A program made the translations under genes and the position numbers. 64,000 bases of DNA from Domibacillus indicus (lineage in GTDB: Bacteria; Bacillota; Bacilli; Bacillales; Domibacillaceae): contig NZ_JAMBOO010000004.1 of NCBI RefSeq assembly GCF_023715895.1, positions 62,001 to 126,000 of the forward strand, given 5' to 3'. Below the pieces are notes generated by a model. That model was given only the letters and a program-made list of their open reading frames with translations, made no database searches and had not been told where the DNA came from. Shown here piece by piece: positions 50,203 through 59,197 of the stretch; position 1 is the first letter of the stretch, and each line of letters starts with the position of its first letter.

Positions 50203-51594
50203 ATGGAAAACGGATTTATCCTTTTAAATATCATCGGCCTTCTGATTCTCGTTGCTCTTTTGTTTTTCATGCAGCGCCGCCACGTTTCGTTTTCGAAACG
50301 GGTATTTACCGGACTTGGTCTCGGTATCGTGTATGGACTTATTTTGCACTTTGCATATGGAACAGAATCAGAAACGCTGGCAAGTTCTACAGCCTGGTTT
50401 GATTTAATTGGAACAGGTTATGTACGTTTGCTTCAAATGATCGTGATGCCGCTCGTATTTATTTCGATTTTAGGAGCATTCACAAAAATTACGATTGGAA
50501 AGAACTTTGCCAAGATGGCGACGCTTATTCTTGGTATTCTTCTTGGCACAACGGCTGTAGCAGCAGCGGTTGGAATTGCATCTGCTATTGGCTTTAACCT
50601 GGATGCATCTCAAATTGTCCAGGGTACGGCGGAGACAGAACGCGGCCAGTCTATTGCGGATCAATCGACTGAAGTGGCAGATAAACCGCTGCCGTCTCAA
50701 ATTGTAGACCTGCTTCCGCAAAATCCATTTTTGGATTTTACAGGCGCGCGTCCGACTTCGACGATTGCCGTTGTCATTTTCGCTGCATTTTTGGGCTTTG
50801 CGTACTTAACGGTAGCCCGGAAAGAGCCTGAGCATGCCGCTTTACTAAAACGAGGCATTGATGCTCTTTATTCGCTTGTGATCAATGTGGTGAAGATCGT
50901 GCTCCGTTTGACGCCATACGGCATTTTGGCTATTATGGCCCGTACGGTTGCATTGTCTGACTTTGGAGCTATTTATAACCTTGGCAAGTTTGTCATCGCT
51001 TCTTATGTAGCGCTGATTGTGATGTTTATTATTCACTTGTTGATTTTGACTTTATCCGGCTTGAGCCCGGCTACTTACGTGAAAAAAGTAGGGGAAACAC
51101 TCAGCTTTGCTTTTACGTCACGTTCAAGTGCAGGAACACTGCCAATGACATTAAACACGCAAACGACGCGCCTTGGCGTGCCGGAAGGAGTAGCCAATTT
51201 TGCCGGCTCATTTGGTTTGTCCATTGGGCAAAACGGCTGCGCAGGTATTTACCCAGCAATGCTTGCCGTAATGATTGCTCCTTCAGCAGGCATCAATCCG
51301 CTTGATCCTGGTTTTATCGTGACGTTAATCGCGGTTGTCGTGATCAGCTCGTTCGGTGTAGCAGGTGTAGGCGGCGGTGCCACATTTGCGGCTATTTTGG
51401 TTCTATCTGCGATGAACCTTCCTGTCGCGCTTGCTGGTGTGCTCATTTCAGTTGAACCGCTTATCGATATGGGACGGACAGCTCTTAACGTAAACGGCGC
51501 GATTACAGCAGGTGTCACGACTGCACGCGTAACAGGAGAACTGGACAAAGGAATATTTAACGAAGACCTGGCTAAACAAACAGCCGATGTATAA
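50203..51594 (+). CDS. tcyP: L-cystine symporter TcyP (DAACS family)
   Basis: This 463-residue protein aligns over its whole length with B. subtilis TcyP (same length): FMQRRHVSFSKRVFTGLGLGIVYGLIL, YVRLLQMIVMPLVFISILGAFTK, NPFLDFTGARPTSTIAVVIFAAFLGFA, SFAFTSRSSAGTLPM, SFGLSIGQNGCAGIYPAMLAVM and VISVEPLIDMGRTALNVNG-type motifs, with about 8-9 helices and two hairpin loops. TcyP imports L-cystine with sodium or protons. ATG follows AGGGGGCT by 7 bases. Its expression in relatives answers to sulfur supply. It is monocistronic with its own terminator. Confidence 0.95.
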   Translation: MENGFILLNIIGLLILVALLFFMQRRHVSFSKRVFTGLGLGIVYGLILHFAYGTESETLASSTAWFDLIGTGYVRLLQMIVMPLVFISILGAFTKITIGKNFAKMATLILGILLGTTAVAAAVGIASAIGFNLDASQIVQGTAETERGQSIADQSTEVADKPLPSQIVDLLPQNPFLDFTGARPTSTIAVVIFAAFLGFAYLTVARKEPEHAALLKRGIDALYSLVINVVKIVLRLTPYGILAIMARTVALSDFGAIYNLGKFVIASYVALIVMFIIHLLILTLSGLSPATYVKKVGETLSFAFTSRSSAGTLPMTLNTQTTRLGVPEGVANFAGSFGLSIGQNGCAGIYPAMLAVMIAPSAGINPLDPGFIVTLIAVVVISSFGVAGVGGGATFAAILVLSAMNLPVALAGVLISVEPLIDMGRTALNVNGAITAGVTTARVTGELDKGIFNEDLAKQTADV

Positions 51595-51596
51595 AC

Positions 51597-51628
51597 AAAA
51601 GCACCTCCACAGATGGAGGTGCTTATTT
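51597..51628 (+). terminator. Terminator after tcyP
   Basis: AAGCACCTCC and GGAGGTGCTT form a perfect 10-bp stem with a 6-base loop, followed by ATTTG. Confidence 0.8.
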
Positions 51629-51752
51629 GTTATTCAGCGTTTTTAGATTTTTTGGACAAATTAGCATGAAGACTTATTTACGGTTCATAGTATATAATAG
51701 AAGTGTCGTATACATAGACAAGAGGAGCGACTTACGAAACGGAGGCACTTTC

Positions 51753-52802
51753 ATGACGATCTATACAGGGTTTGTAGGAACGTACACAAAGCAGGACGGA
51801 AAAGGAATTCATACGTTCGAGCTTGATACAGAAAAAGCCGAACTCTTACATGCTGCGGTGGCAGCAGAAGTAAACAATTCAACATACATCACGATTAGTG
51901 AAAACGAACAATTTTTATACGCGGTAGAGAAAGGCGGAAAAGGCGGCGGTCTTGCAGCTTTTTCAATTCAAAATGGAAAGCTTAACAAACTGAATGACGT
52001 ACTCGACAGCGAAGGCGTGCCTTGTCACGTATCCCTGAATAAAAATGGCACGCGTGCTTTCACAGCTCAGTACCATACGGGGACAGCGGAAATGTACAGC
52101 ATCCATGCAGAAACAGGCGAATTAATTGATTTGCTTGATGTAGCGACTCATGAAGGGACAGGCCCGAATCCAGATCGCCAGGAAAAAGCGCATACTCACT
52201 TTTTCGGTATGACAAAAGATGAGCGTTTTGTTGTGGCGGTGGATCTTGGAACGGATGAAATTATCACCTATGAAGTGGCTGGAGAAGACCTATTGAAAAA
52301 AGCGGTTTTCAAAACAGAGCCGGGAGCAGGTCCGCGCCATATCGTGTTTCACCCGACGGAGTGCGTAGCTTATGTGATGACAGAGCTGAGCAACGAAGTA
52401 CTTGTTCTGGAACTTAACGAGCAGGATGGGACGTTTAAACAATTGTACGCCCACAAAACAATCCCGGCTGATTTTACAGCAAACAGCCAGGGCAGTGCCA
52501 TCCGTATTTCATCAGACGGCCGTTTTGTTTATGCAGGCAACCGCGGCCATAACAGTATCGCGGTATTTGAAACAACTGAAAATGGACGCCGTCTTCAGCT
52601 GGTAGAGATCGTGTCCACAAAAGGCGATTGGCCTCGTGATTTTGATTTAGACCCAACTGAAATGTTTTTAATCGTAGCACACGAGAAAACACATAATGTA
52701 GTCCTGTTTAAGCGTGAAGCGAAAACCGGCCGGCTGACGCCTGCACAATCAGAAGTGACTGTACCCGAAGGAGTTTGTGTGACCTTTTTAAAAGGAAACT
52801 AA
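51753..52802 (+). CDS. pgl: 6-phosphogluconolactonase (YkgB-type beta-propeller)
   Basis: The 349-residue protein is a seven-bladed lactonase-family propeller with family patterns TGFVGTYTKQDGKGIHTFELDT, NNSTYITISENEQFLYAVEK, AHTHFFGMTKDERFVVAVDLGTD, GAGPRHIVFHPTECVAYVMTELSNEV, GSAIRISSDGRFVYAGNRGHNSIAVF and GDWPRDFDLDPTEMFLIVAHEKTHNVVLF. It hydrolyses 6-phosphogluconolactone in the pentose phosphate pathway, as B. subtilis YkgB/Pgl does. The start ATG 51753 follows GGAGG by 8 bases, giving the usual length. It lies 19 bases upstream of the TerC-family gene. Confidence 0.93.
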   Translation: MTIYTGFVGTYTKQDGKGIHTFELDTEKAELLHAAVAAEVNNSTYITISENEQFLYAVEKGGKGGGLAAFSIQNGKLNKLNDVLDSEGVPCHVSLNKNGTRAFTAQYHTGTAEMYSIHAETGELIDLLDVATHEGTGPNPDRQEKAHTHFFGMTKDERFVVAVDLGTDEIITYEVAGEDLLKKAVFKTEPGAGPRHIVFHPTECVAYVMTELSNEVLVLELNEQDGTFKQLYAHKTIPADFTANSQGSAIRISSDGRFVYAGNRGHNSIAVFETTENGRRLQLVEIVSTKGDWPRDFDLDPTEMFLIVAHEKTHNVVLFKREAKTGRLTPAQSEVTVPEGVCVTFLKGN

Positions 52803-52821
52803 TTGAAAGAAGGCCTTCTAT

Positions 52822-53565
52822 TTGAATGCAATCGACCGTATCGTTCAGACGTACGCCTCCTTTTTTGACTGGGACATGTGGGTTCATGTCCTGACAGACC
52901 CAGTCAGCTGGGGATTGATTGGGACACTTGTCGTGATGGAAGGGCTTCTTTCAGCGGATAACGCCTTGGTGCTGGCCGTAATGGTTCGTCACCTGCCTGA
53001 AAATAAGCGGAAAAAAGCACTGTTTTACGGGCTTTTAGGCGCATATACATTTCGGTTTGTGGCGATTGGGCTTGGTGTCTGGCTGATGGAAATTCGATGG
53101 GTCAAAATTCTGGGCGCTATTTATTTAGCATGGCTCGTTTGGGATCATTTAAAAGAGCCCAATAAAGGAGAACAGCCTGTTGAAACGACGAAAACCGGCG
53201 TACTGATTCGGATGTTTGGCCCGTTTTGGGGAACGGTTGCAGCGGTAGAACTGATGGATATTGCTTTTTCTGTCGACAGCGTTCTGGCGGCGTTTGGGAT
53301 CAGCAAAGAAGTATGGATCCTGCTTTTGGGCGGTATGTTCGGTGTTCTGATGATGCGGACAGTAGCAGGCCTGTTTATGAAGCTGATTGACCGGGTGCCG
53401 GAGCTTGAGACGACTGCTTATATTTTAATTGGGATCATCTCCATTAAAATGATGCTGAGCATTGCGTATATAGAAATAAGCCATACCGTCTTCTTTGTGA
53501 TTTTAGCGATGGCGTTTGTAGGAACATTCGTCGTTCATATTTTTCGAAGAAACCCTGTCAATTAG
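52822..53565 (+). CDS. TerC-family integral membrane protein
   Basis: This 247-residue protein has 7-8 membrane helices and the TerC family's paired metal-binding motifs. They are VVMEGLLSADNALVLAVMVRHLP in helix 2 and VELMDIAFSVDSVLAAFGIS in helix 5, each with the E-x-x-x-S-x-D-x(N/S) pattern. B. subtilis relatives (YceF, YkoY) support metalation of exported enzymes with manganese. The start is TTG 52822 with ribosome site GAAAGAAGG. No yybP-ykoY manganese riboswitch is present upstream, as there are just 19 bases to the pgl stop. Its 3' end overlaps a terminator. Confidence 0.88.
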   Translation: MNAIDRIVQTYASFFDWDMWVHVLTDPVSWGLIGTLVVMEGLLSADNALVLAVMVRHLPENKRKKALFYGLLGAYTFRFVAIGLGVWLMEIRWVKILGAIYLAWLVWDHLKEPNKGEQPVETTKTGVLIRMFGPFWGTVAAVELMDIAFSVDSVLAAFGISKEVWILLLGGMFGVLMMRTVAGLFMKLIDRVPELETTAYILIGIISIKMMLSIAYIEISHTVFFVILAMAFVGTFVVHIFRRNPVN

Positions 53566-53581
53566 CGGCAGGGTTTTCTTT
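53549..53581 (+). terminator. Terminator after the TerC-family gene
   Basis: AAACCCTG and CAGGGTTT form an 8-bp stem overlapping the stop codon, followed by TCTTT; moderate strength. Confidence 0.6.
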
Positions 53582-53614
53582 ATGGAGATAAGAAAAGGAG
53601 AAAGGAAACAGAAA

Positions 53615-54844
53615 ATGAGCAGTTTAAGAAATGAGATAGAACAACAGCGGTCAAGGACCGGACAGCTTTTGCTGCTGTTCAGTATTATCCTGCTGGCGTT
53701 AAATATGCGGTCACCGATCACCTCAGTCGGACCGCTCACAACGATGATTCAAAATGACCTGCAGCTATCAAGTGCAGCAGCAGGGGCGCTGACAACGATT
53801 CCGCTGCTCGCTTTTGCCGTATTATCACCGTTTGCCTCAACGTTAGCGCGTGCATTTGGCATAGAGCGGGTGCTGTTTAGCGCATTGCTGCTTTTAACAA
53901 TCGGTTTGATGCTGAGGCCGGCGGGAAGCGTAACGGGATTGTTTTCCGGTACGATCCTGATTGGGCTGGCGATTGCTCTTTGCAATGTGCTCACACCGGC
54001 TGTTGTAAAGCTGAATTTTCCTCATAAAATCGGTGTTATGACAGGCTTTTATGCGATGTCTATGAATTTATCAGGAGCCTTTGCGTCTGGATTTAGTATT
54101 CCAATGGCGGCATTCAGTTCTTTTGGCTGGCGGGCTTCATTAGGGGTTTGGATCATACCAGCATGTGCGGCTATCCTTGTTTGGATGACGCAGTGGCGCT
54201 ACATTCGGCATCCGTTAAAAGCAGGGCGGCGTACAGGCCAAAAAACACCCCTTAAGCGCTCGGAACTCGCCTGGAAAATCACCGCTTTTATGGGCATTCA
54301 GTCTCTTCTGTTTTACTCACTTGTCGCCTGGCTGCCTGACATTTTGCATGAACAGGGGCTGAGTGTAGAATCGGCAGGGTGGATGCTGTCCGCCATTCAA
54401 TTCACACAGCTGCCGTTTACGTTCATTGTTCCGATCATCGCCGATCGAGTGCAGAATCAGCAGCCGCTTGTGATCGCGGCCGCCTTCTTTATGGCCGCCG
54501 GCTTGAGTGGTATTTTATTCGCCTGGACAGAATGGATCGTTCTTTGGGTTATTTTGATTGGGGTGGCTGGAGGGATTTCTTTTAGCCTTGCCATGATGTT
54601 TTTCACCCTGCGGACGAGAACATCGCTGGAAGCGGCTGACCTGTCCGGAATGGCGCAATCAGCCGGCTATTTATTTGCCGCATTAGGGCCAGCCTTGTTT
54701 GGTGCCATTCATGATACACTAAACGGATGGACAGTGCCTCTTCTGCTATTGATAGCGGCCGTGGTCGGTCTTTTTATCGCCGGTATGGATGCCGGAAAGA
54801 ACCAGTATGTAACGGGGGAGCCGGATCCTCGCTCCATGAAATAA
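53615..54844 (+). CDS. CynX/NimT-family MFS transporter (YycB-like)
   Basis: The 409-residue protein has 12 helices and the CynX/NimT family start LLLFSIILLALNMRSPITSVGPLTTMIQNDLQLSSAAAGALTTIPLLAFAVLSPFAS, with NMR-x-P-x-T-SVGP typical of this group. Members are linked to export or import of cyanate-like and 2-nitroimidazole compounds; the substrate here is unknown. ATG at 53615 follows AAGGAGAAAGGAAAC by about 5-10 bases; an upstream in-frame ATG lies before that ribosome site and is not used. A very strong terminator follows. Confidence 0.88.
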   Translation: MSSLRNEIEQQRSRTGQLLLLFSIILLALNMRSPITSVGPLTTMIQNDLQLSSAAAGALTTIPLLAFAVLSPFASTLARAFGIERVLFSALLLLTIGLMLRPAGSVTGLFSGTILIGLAIALCNVLTPAVVKLNFPHKIGVMTGFYAMSMNLSGAFASGFSIPMAAFSSFGWRASLGVWIIPACAAILVWMTQWRYIRHPLKAGRRTGQKTPLKRSELAWKITAFMGIQSLLFYSLVAWLPDILHEQGLSVESAGWMLSAIQFTQLPFTFIVPIIADRVQNQQPLVIAAAFFMAAGLSGILFAWTEWIVLWVILIGVAGGISFSLAMMFFTLRTRTSLEAADLSGMAQSAGYLFAALGPALFGAIHDTLNGWTVPLLLLIAAVVGLFIAGMDAGKNQYVTGEPDPRSMK

Positions 54845-54889
54845 AAGCTGCACGATAAGGAGTCTTGCTCCTTATCGTGCAGCTTTTTT
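54843..54889. terminator. Bidirectional terminator between the MFS gene and aroK
   Basis: AAAAGCTGCACGATAAGGAG and CTCCTTATCGTGCAGCTTTT form a perfect 20-bp stem with a 5-base loop and T6. Confidence 0.95.
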
Positions 54890-55457
54890 ACTTATGATTC
54901 GGTTCGTATAATTCCCATGTGTATTTAAGAGAATCAACAATAAAGTCGGCTACTTCTTCTGCGGAACGATGACGAACCGGCAGTGTAGAATGGTGAATGG
55001 CGTATGCGCTCTGCCGTTTGTAAAACAGCTCTTTAATTTCATCTATGCTTTTGCTTTGAAGAACAGGACGGGTATCGACCAAAAGATCAAGGCGTTCTTT
55101 CCATTCTTCCCAATCTACATCCAGATAAAAAACGATGCAATGATCCAGGCACGCTTTTCGGATTTCCGGGTTTAAAAAAGCACCACCGCCGATAGACAGA
55201 ACTTTCAGCTTTTCCTGGGCAAGAGAGCATGTTTTCTTCTGTTCATATTCACGAAAAAACGGCTCGCCGTGCTCGGCGAAAATTTGGGGAATGGTCATGC
55301 CGAAATCTTTTTCAATTTCCTGATCTACGTCAATAAATGTTCGGTAGAGTTTTTTTGCAACCAGTTCGCCGATCGTCGTTTTGCCGACGCCCATAAAACC
55401 GATCAATACAATGGATTTCTGTCTTGCCGGTATCTGTAAATGGTTCAATCGAAACAC
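54888..55457 (-). CDS. aroK: Shikimate kinase
   Basis: The 189-residue P-loop kinase has Walker A GFMGVGKTT at residues 20-28, DVDQEIEKDFGMTIPQIFAEHGEPFFREYE with the shikimate-binding Asp, Arg and Glu residues, and the glycine-rich LSIGGGAF. The lid region carries DTRPVL (Arg). It phosphorylates shikimate in aromatic amino acid synthesis and closely resembles B. subtilis AroK. The start is GTG 55457 with AAAGGAAAG just upstream; a TTG three codons later is the alternative. It is monocistronic and convergent with the MFS gene. Confidence 0.93.
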   Translation of the reverse strand: MFRLNHLQIPARQKSIVLIGFMGVGKTTIGELVAKKLYRTFIDVDQEIEKDFGMTIPQIFAEHGEPFFREYEQKKTCSLAQEKLKVLSIGGGAFLNPEIRKACLDHCIVFYLDVDWEEWKERLDLLVDTRPVLQSKSIDEIKELFYKRQSAYAIHHSTLPVRHRSAEEVADFIVDSLKYTWELYEPNHK

Positions 55458-55594
55458 TCTTTCCTTTGTTTAAATTACTTTTTAGTATAGTACAGCTGTG
55501 AAGCGCCGTAAACATGTTTCAGCGCAGGATAGAAGAAGGCTTTCCAATCGTTTCATGCTACACTAGAAGAAAATGTAAAGAAAGGATGATTTAA

Positions 55595-56554
55595 TTGAAG
55601 CCAGTTGTTGTGGTGTACAAGCCTTTGTATGAGGAAGCGCTCCAGTATATTCGGTCCCTATGCCAGGTTGAATATTTCCCGGGATATGAACGAACCGATC
55701 CAGCTTTCGTGGAAGCGCTCGGCCGCGCGGACGGCTTGATTGGTTCAGGTTTAAAAGTGGATGAGGCACTCTTGGGTAAAGCGCCAAATCTAAAAGTAAT
55801 CGCCAACAAATCAGTAGGCTACGATAATCTCGATATTGGGCTTTTAAAAAAGCGTGGCATACAAGCAGCGAATACGCCGGGTGTTTTAGACGATACAGTC
55901 GCAGATACCATTATGGCGCTCGTGCTGGCCGCTGCACGGCGGGTAACCGAATTGGACCGGTTCGTTAAAACAGGCGGCTGGGCTGAAAAGGGATTTCATG
56001 AGGGCCAATTTGGTGTGGATGTACATCATAAAACACTTGGTATTATCGGCATGGGTGGTATCGGGCGGACCGTTGCCAAGCGGGCGCATTTTGGCTTTGA
56101 TATGAACATTCTCTATCATAACCGTTCACGCCAGGAAGAAGCAGAGCATACATACAACGCTGTTTATTGTACGATGGATGAGCTGCTTGAACAGTCGGAT
56201 TTTGTGTGTGTGATGACACCGCTGACCGAACAAACGAGGGGAATGATCGGCCGGGAAGCGTTTGAGAAAATGAAGGAAACAGCTGTTTTTATCAATGCAT
56301 CACGCGGTCCGGTCGTAGATGAAAAAGCACTGATCCATGCCTTACAGTCCAAGCAAATCCGGGCTGCCGGACTCGATGTATTCGAGCAGGAGCCGGTCCG
56401 CTCCGACAACCCGCTTTTACAAATGGACAACATCGTTACGCTGCCGCATATCGGCTCGGCAACCGAAGAAACACGTAAAAAGATGGCGATGCTTGCGGCC
56501 GAAAACGTGGTTGCCGGTGTTACGGGGAGAACGTTGAAAACGCCTATTTATTAA
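55595..56554 (+). CDS. D-isomer-specific 2-hydroxyacid dehydrogenase
   Basis: The 319-residue dehydrogenase has the NAD(P)-binding motif GIIGMGGIGRTVAKRA near residue 153 and the catalytic triad Arg (INASRGPVVDE), Glu (DVFEQEPV) and His (LPHIGSAT). This is the GyaR/GhrB group of glyoxylate/hydroxypyruvate and 2-ketogluconate reductases. Position next to the pectin genes suggests a role with a sugar acid such as 2-ketogluconate, but this is inference. The start is TTG 55595, 8 bases after AAAGGA. A terminator separates it from the convergent regulator gene. Confidence 0.88.
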   Translation: MKPVVVVYKPLYEEALQYIRSLCQVEYFPGYERTDPAFVEALGRADGLIGSGLKVDEALLGKAPNLKVIANKSVGYDNLDIGLLKKRGIQAANTPGVLDDTVADTIMALVLAAARRVTELDRFVKTGGWAEKGFHEGQFGVDVHHKTLGIIGMGGIGRTVAKRAHFGFDMNILYHNRSRQEEAEHTYNAVYCTMDELLEQSDFVCVMTPLTEQTRGMIGREAFEKMKETAVFINASRGPVVDEKALIHALQSKQIRAAGLDVFEQEPVRSDNPLLQMDNIVTLPHIGSATEETRKKMAMLAAENVVAGVTGRTLKTPIY

Positions 56555-56582
56555 TATTTTATACTTTACTGTTTTAATTAAG

Positions 56583-56627
56583 AAAAAAGCACTTTCTGAA
56601 CCGAAGACGGTCTGGAAAGTGCTTTTT
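56583..56627. terminator. Bidirectional terminator between the dehydrogenase gene and kdgR
   Basis: AAAAAGCACTTTC and GAAAGTGCTTTTT form a 13-bp stem whose loop contains ACCG/CGGT, with T/A runs on both sides. Confidence 0.85.
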
Positions 56628-57387
56628 ATATTTGACAGCCAAGCTGCCGTGAAATATTTTTGGATGTTTCGCGCATTTTACGGATCAGTTCATCATGAAT
56701 GCGTTCCATAGTAATGCGGTGAACAGGGCCGGATACACTGAAACTGGCGACGATGCGGCCGCTGAAGTCGCGAATCGGCGCGGCGATACAGCGAATGCCT
56801 TCTTCATTTTCAATATTATCCAATGCATAATTCTGCTGTTTGACGAGATCAATTTCTTTCTTAAGTTCCTCAAGTGAATCAATCGTTTTGGCTGTTCTTT
56901 TTACAAAATCGATTGACGCTGTTGCCTGTTTAAATTCGTCTTCATCCATGCCGGACAGCAGGATTTTTCCTACCCCGGTGCAGTACATCGGATTACGGCT
57001 GCCGATTCGGGAATACATGCGGATCGTCTGGCTGCTTTCAATTTTATCGATATACACCACTTCTGCATTATCTTCAACACACAAATGAATCGTTTCGTTA
57101 ATATCCTCACATAAAGCTTCAAGAAAGGGCCGGGCAGCGGAAATAAGACCGTTGTTAGCCGTCATATTGCGTGATAAGTACAAAACTTGATAACCGAGCC
57201 GATACTTTTCCGTTTTCGGATCCTGCGTCACATACTTCATATTCAGCAGTGTGCCGAGCAGGCGGTGAATCGTACTTTTGGATAAGCCGGCTTTCTCAGC
57301 AAGCCGGCTGATTTGAATGCCGTCTGGATAGTCCGACATGATATTAAGAAGCGTCAATGCGCGTTCAAGTGACTGAACATTGGACAT
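56626..57387 (-). CDS. kdgR: IclR-family regulator of the kdu/kdg operon
   Basis: The 253-residue regulator has an N-terminal winged helix (QSLERALTLLNIMSDYPDGIQISRLAEKAGLSKSTIHRLLGTLLNMKYV) and a C-terminal IclR effector domain (GVGKILLSGMDEDEF, IRCIAAPIRDFSGRIVASFSVSGPVHRI). IclR-type KdgR repressors in enterobacteria respond to 2-keto-3-deoxygluconate and repress pectin genes; the divergent kduI operon here and a palindrome in its leader make the same role likely. By contrast B. subtilis KdgR is a LacI-family protein. ATG at 57387 follows GGAGGA by 8 bases. Confidence 0.9.
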   Translation of the reverse strand: MSNVQSLERALTLLNIMSDYPDGIQISRLAEKAGLSKSTIHRLLGTLLNMKYVTQDPKTEKYRLGYQVLYLSRNMTANNGLISAARPFLEALCEDINETIHLCVEDNAEVVYIDKIESSQTIRMYSRIGSRNPMYCTGVGKILLSGMDEDEFKQATASIDFVKRTAKTIDSLEELKKEIDLVKQQNYALDNIENEEGIRCIAAPIRDFSGRIVASFSVSGPVHRITMERIHDELIRKMRETSKNISRQLGCQI

Positions 57388-57482
57388 AAAAGTGTCCTCC
57401 TTCAAAGAGCTGTTCCATTTATCATAGGGAATCGTTGTTTTTTTGTAAATAGGCTCATTTTTTTCTTTTTTCAGAAAATAGC

Positions 57483-57497
57483 TTGCAAACGATGAAA
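57483..57497. promoter_or_regulatory. Candidate cre site over the kduI -35 box
   Basis: TTGCAAACGATGAAA fits the cre consensus WTGNAANCGNWNNCW at all but one defined position. It overlaps the -35 hexamer, so CcpA binding would repress. Confidence 0.5.
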
Positions 57498-57510
57498 ACG
57501 CCTTTATAAT
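57483..57510 (+). promoter_or_regulatory. Sigma-A promoter of the kdu/kdg operon
   Basis: TTGCAA (57483-57488) and TATAAT (57505-57510) are separated by 16 bases. Transcription would start near 57517, about 14 bases before the palindromic operator. Confidence 0.75.
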
Positions 57511-57530
57511 AAAAGTATAAATAATGAAAC

Positions 57531-57553
57531 ATTGTTCCACGATACGGAACAAT
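57531..57553. promoter_or_regulatory. Palindromic operator, probably for KdgR
   Basis: ATTGTTCC and GGAACAAT are perfect 8-base arms separated by 7 bases, a form typical of IclR-family operators (kdgR boxes have TGAAA...TTTCA or GGAAC-like arms). It lies just downstream of the start of transcription and 7 bases before the kduI ribosome site. Confidence 0.72.
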
Positions 57554-57574
57554 ATAAAAAGGAGTGTTCGATAT

Positions 57575-58405
57575 ATGAAAACGATCTATGCCCATCATCC
57601 GGATGATGTAAAAAACTACACGACTGACAAGCTGCGTGAACAGTTTTTAATGGAAAAGGTGTTTATCGAAGACAGCATTCAGTTAACGTACAGCCACGTT
57701 GACCGGATTATTTATGGCGGTGCCATGCCAGTTGAGAAAGCGCTAACAATGGAAGCAGGAAAGGAATTAGCCGCAGAATATTTTCTTGAGCGCCGCGAAA
57801 TGGGCGTCATCAACGTCGGCGGTGATGGGAAAGTCACACTGGATGGCAAAGAATATGAGATCAATAGCCGTGACGGCCTTTATATCGGCAAAGGAACGAA
57901 GGATATCGTGTTCGAATCAAAAGATGCAGGGAACCCGGCTAAGTTTTATATCAATTCATGTCCAGCCCATCACTCCTATCCAACGGTTAAAGTCGGTCTT
58001 GACAATGCCATTGCGCGTCCGATGGGGGCAGACGAATCAATGAATAAGCGGACGATTTACCAGTTTATCCATCCAGATGTATTAGAGTCGTGCCAGCTGA
58101 GCATGGGGATGACCATGCTTGAAAAAGGAAGCGGCTGGAACACGATGCCGTGCCATACACATGAGCGCCGTATGGAAGTTTATTTTTACTTTGACATGGA
58201 AGAGGACACACGCGTGTTTCATATGATGGGACAGCCGCAGGAAACACGTCATATTGTCATGGCGAATGAGCAGGCGGTGCTGTCGCCAAGCTGGTCGATT
58301 CATGCAGGTGCCGGTACGAACAACTACACGTTTATTTGGGGCATGTGCGGCGAGAACATTGACTTTGATGATATGCAGTTTGTCGATATGAAGGACTTGC
58401 GCTAA
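57575..58405 (+). CDS. kduI: 5-keto-4-deoxyuronate isomerase
   Basis: The 276-residue isomerase (also called DKI isomerase) interconverts 5-keto-4-deoxyuronate and 2,5-diketo-3-deoxygluconate, the first shared step of the pectin lyase pathway. The zinc site is in the cupin motif [20 protein letters not shown] (His, His, Glu), with later His in [22 protein letters not shown]. Length and motifs match the KduI family. ATG follows AAAAGGAG by 9 bases. It is the first gene of the operon, with kduD 14 bases downstream. Confidence 0.95.
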   Translation: MKTIYAHHPDDVKNYTTDKLREQFLMEKVFIEDSIQLTYSHVDRIIYGGAMPVEKALTMEAGKELAAEYFLERREMGVINVGGDGKVTLDGKEYEINSRDGLYIGKGTKDIVFESKDAGNPAKFYINSCPAHHSYPTVKVGLDNAIARPMGADESMNKRTIYQFIHPDVLESCQLSMGMTMLEKGSGWNTMPCHTHERRMEVYFYFDMEEDTRVFHMMGQPQETRHIVMANEQAVLSPSWSIHAGAGTNNYTFIWGMCGENIDFDDMQFVDMKDLR

Positions 58406-58419
58406 GGAGGCGGAACAGG

Positions 58420-59184
58420 ATGGCTTTTCAACAGGAGTTCTTTTCACTAAAAGGAAAAACAGCGCTCGTCACAGGAGCAAGAACAGGAATCGGGCAGGCG
58501 ATTTCCGTTGGTCTTGCCGCGTCTGGGGCACATGTTTTATTGCTTGGGCACCGCGATAATTTAGAAGAAACAAAAGCGCAGATTGCCGAAGCAGGTGGAA
58601 CATGTGAAACGGTATTGATTGATTTAAGCCAAACCGGCAGCATTCGGGAGCAGATTAAGCCGGTGCTTGAAAAGCATCAAATTGACATTTTAGTCAACAA
58701 TGCTGGCGTCATTTACCGCGAGCCGGCAGCCGAATTTGATGAATCAGAATGGAACCGTGTCATGGATGTAAATATAAATGCCGTGTTTATTTTATCGCAG
58801 GAAGCAGGGCGGTTCATGATTGAGCGGGGCTCCGGAAAAATCATTAATATTGCTTCGCTTCTTTCTTTCCAGGGCGGCGTCTTCGTTCCTGCTTACACGG
58901 CAAGCAAGCATGCGGTAGCCGGTTTAACGAAAGCGCTTGCGAATGAATGGGCCGCTAAAGGCGTCCAGGTGAACGCCATTGCACCTGGCTACATTGAAAC
59001 GAACAATACAGAAGCACTTCGTAACGATCCAGACCGAAGCAAATCGATTTTGGACCGGATCCCTGCTGGAAGATGGGGAGAGGCGGATGATATTGCCGGT
59101 GCAGCTGTTTTTCTTGCTTCCAGAGCAGCGGATTACGTGAACGGTCACGTACTCGTTGTCGATGGCGGCTGGATGGGAAGATAA
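58420..59184 (+). CDS. kduD: 2-deoxy-D-gluconate 3-dehydrogenase
   Basis: This 254-residue short-chain dehydrogenase reduces 2,5-diketo-3-deoxygluconate to 2-keto-3-deoxygluconate. It has the cofactor motif TGARTGIG (residues 18-25), NNAG, and the catalytic Ser146, Tyr159 and Lys163 in IASLLSFQGGVFVPAYTASKHA. EWAAKGVQVNAIAPGYIETNNTEALRNDPDRSKSILDRIPAGRWG follows, as in KduD. The ATG at 58420 follows AAGGAGGCG by 8 bases. It lies between kduI and kdgK, the standard order for this pathway. Confidence 0.94.
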   Translation: MAFQQEFFSLKGKTALVTGARTGIGQAISVGLAASGAHVLLLGHRDNLEETKAQIAEAGGTCETVLIDLSQTGSIREQIKPVLEKHQIDILVNNAGVIYREPAAEFDESEWNRVMDVNINAVFILSQEAGRFMIERGSGKIINIASLLSFQGGVFVPAYTASKHAVAGLTKALANEWAAKGVQVNAIAPGYIETNNTEALRNDPDRSKSILDRIPAGRWGEADDIAGAAVFLASRAADYVNGHVLVVDGGWMGR

Positions 59185-59197
59185 GGAGGCGAAAGAG

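Noticed and set aside
52803-52821. Possible manganese (yybP-ykoY) riboswitch before the TerC-family gene
   Set aside because: Only 19 bases separate it from the pgl stop codon, too short for the riboswitch.
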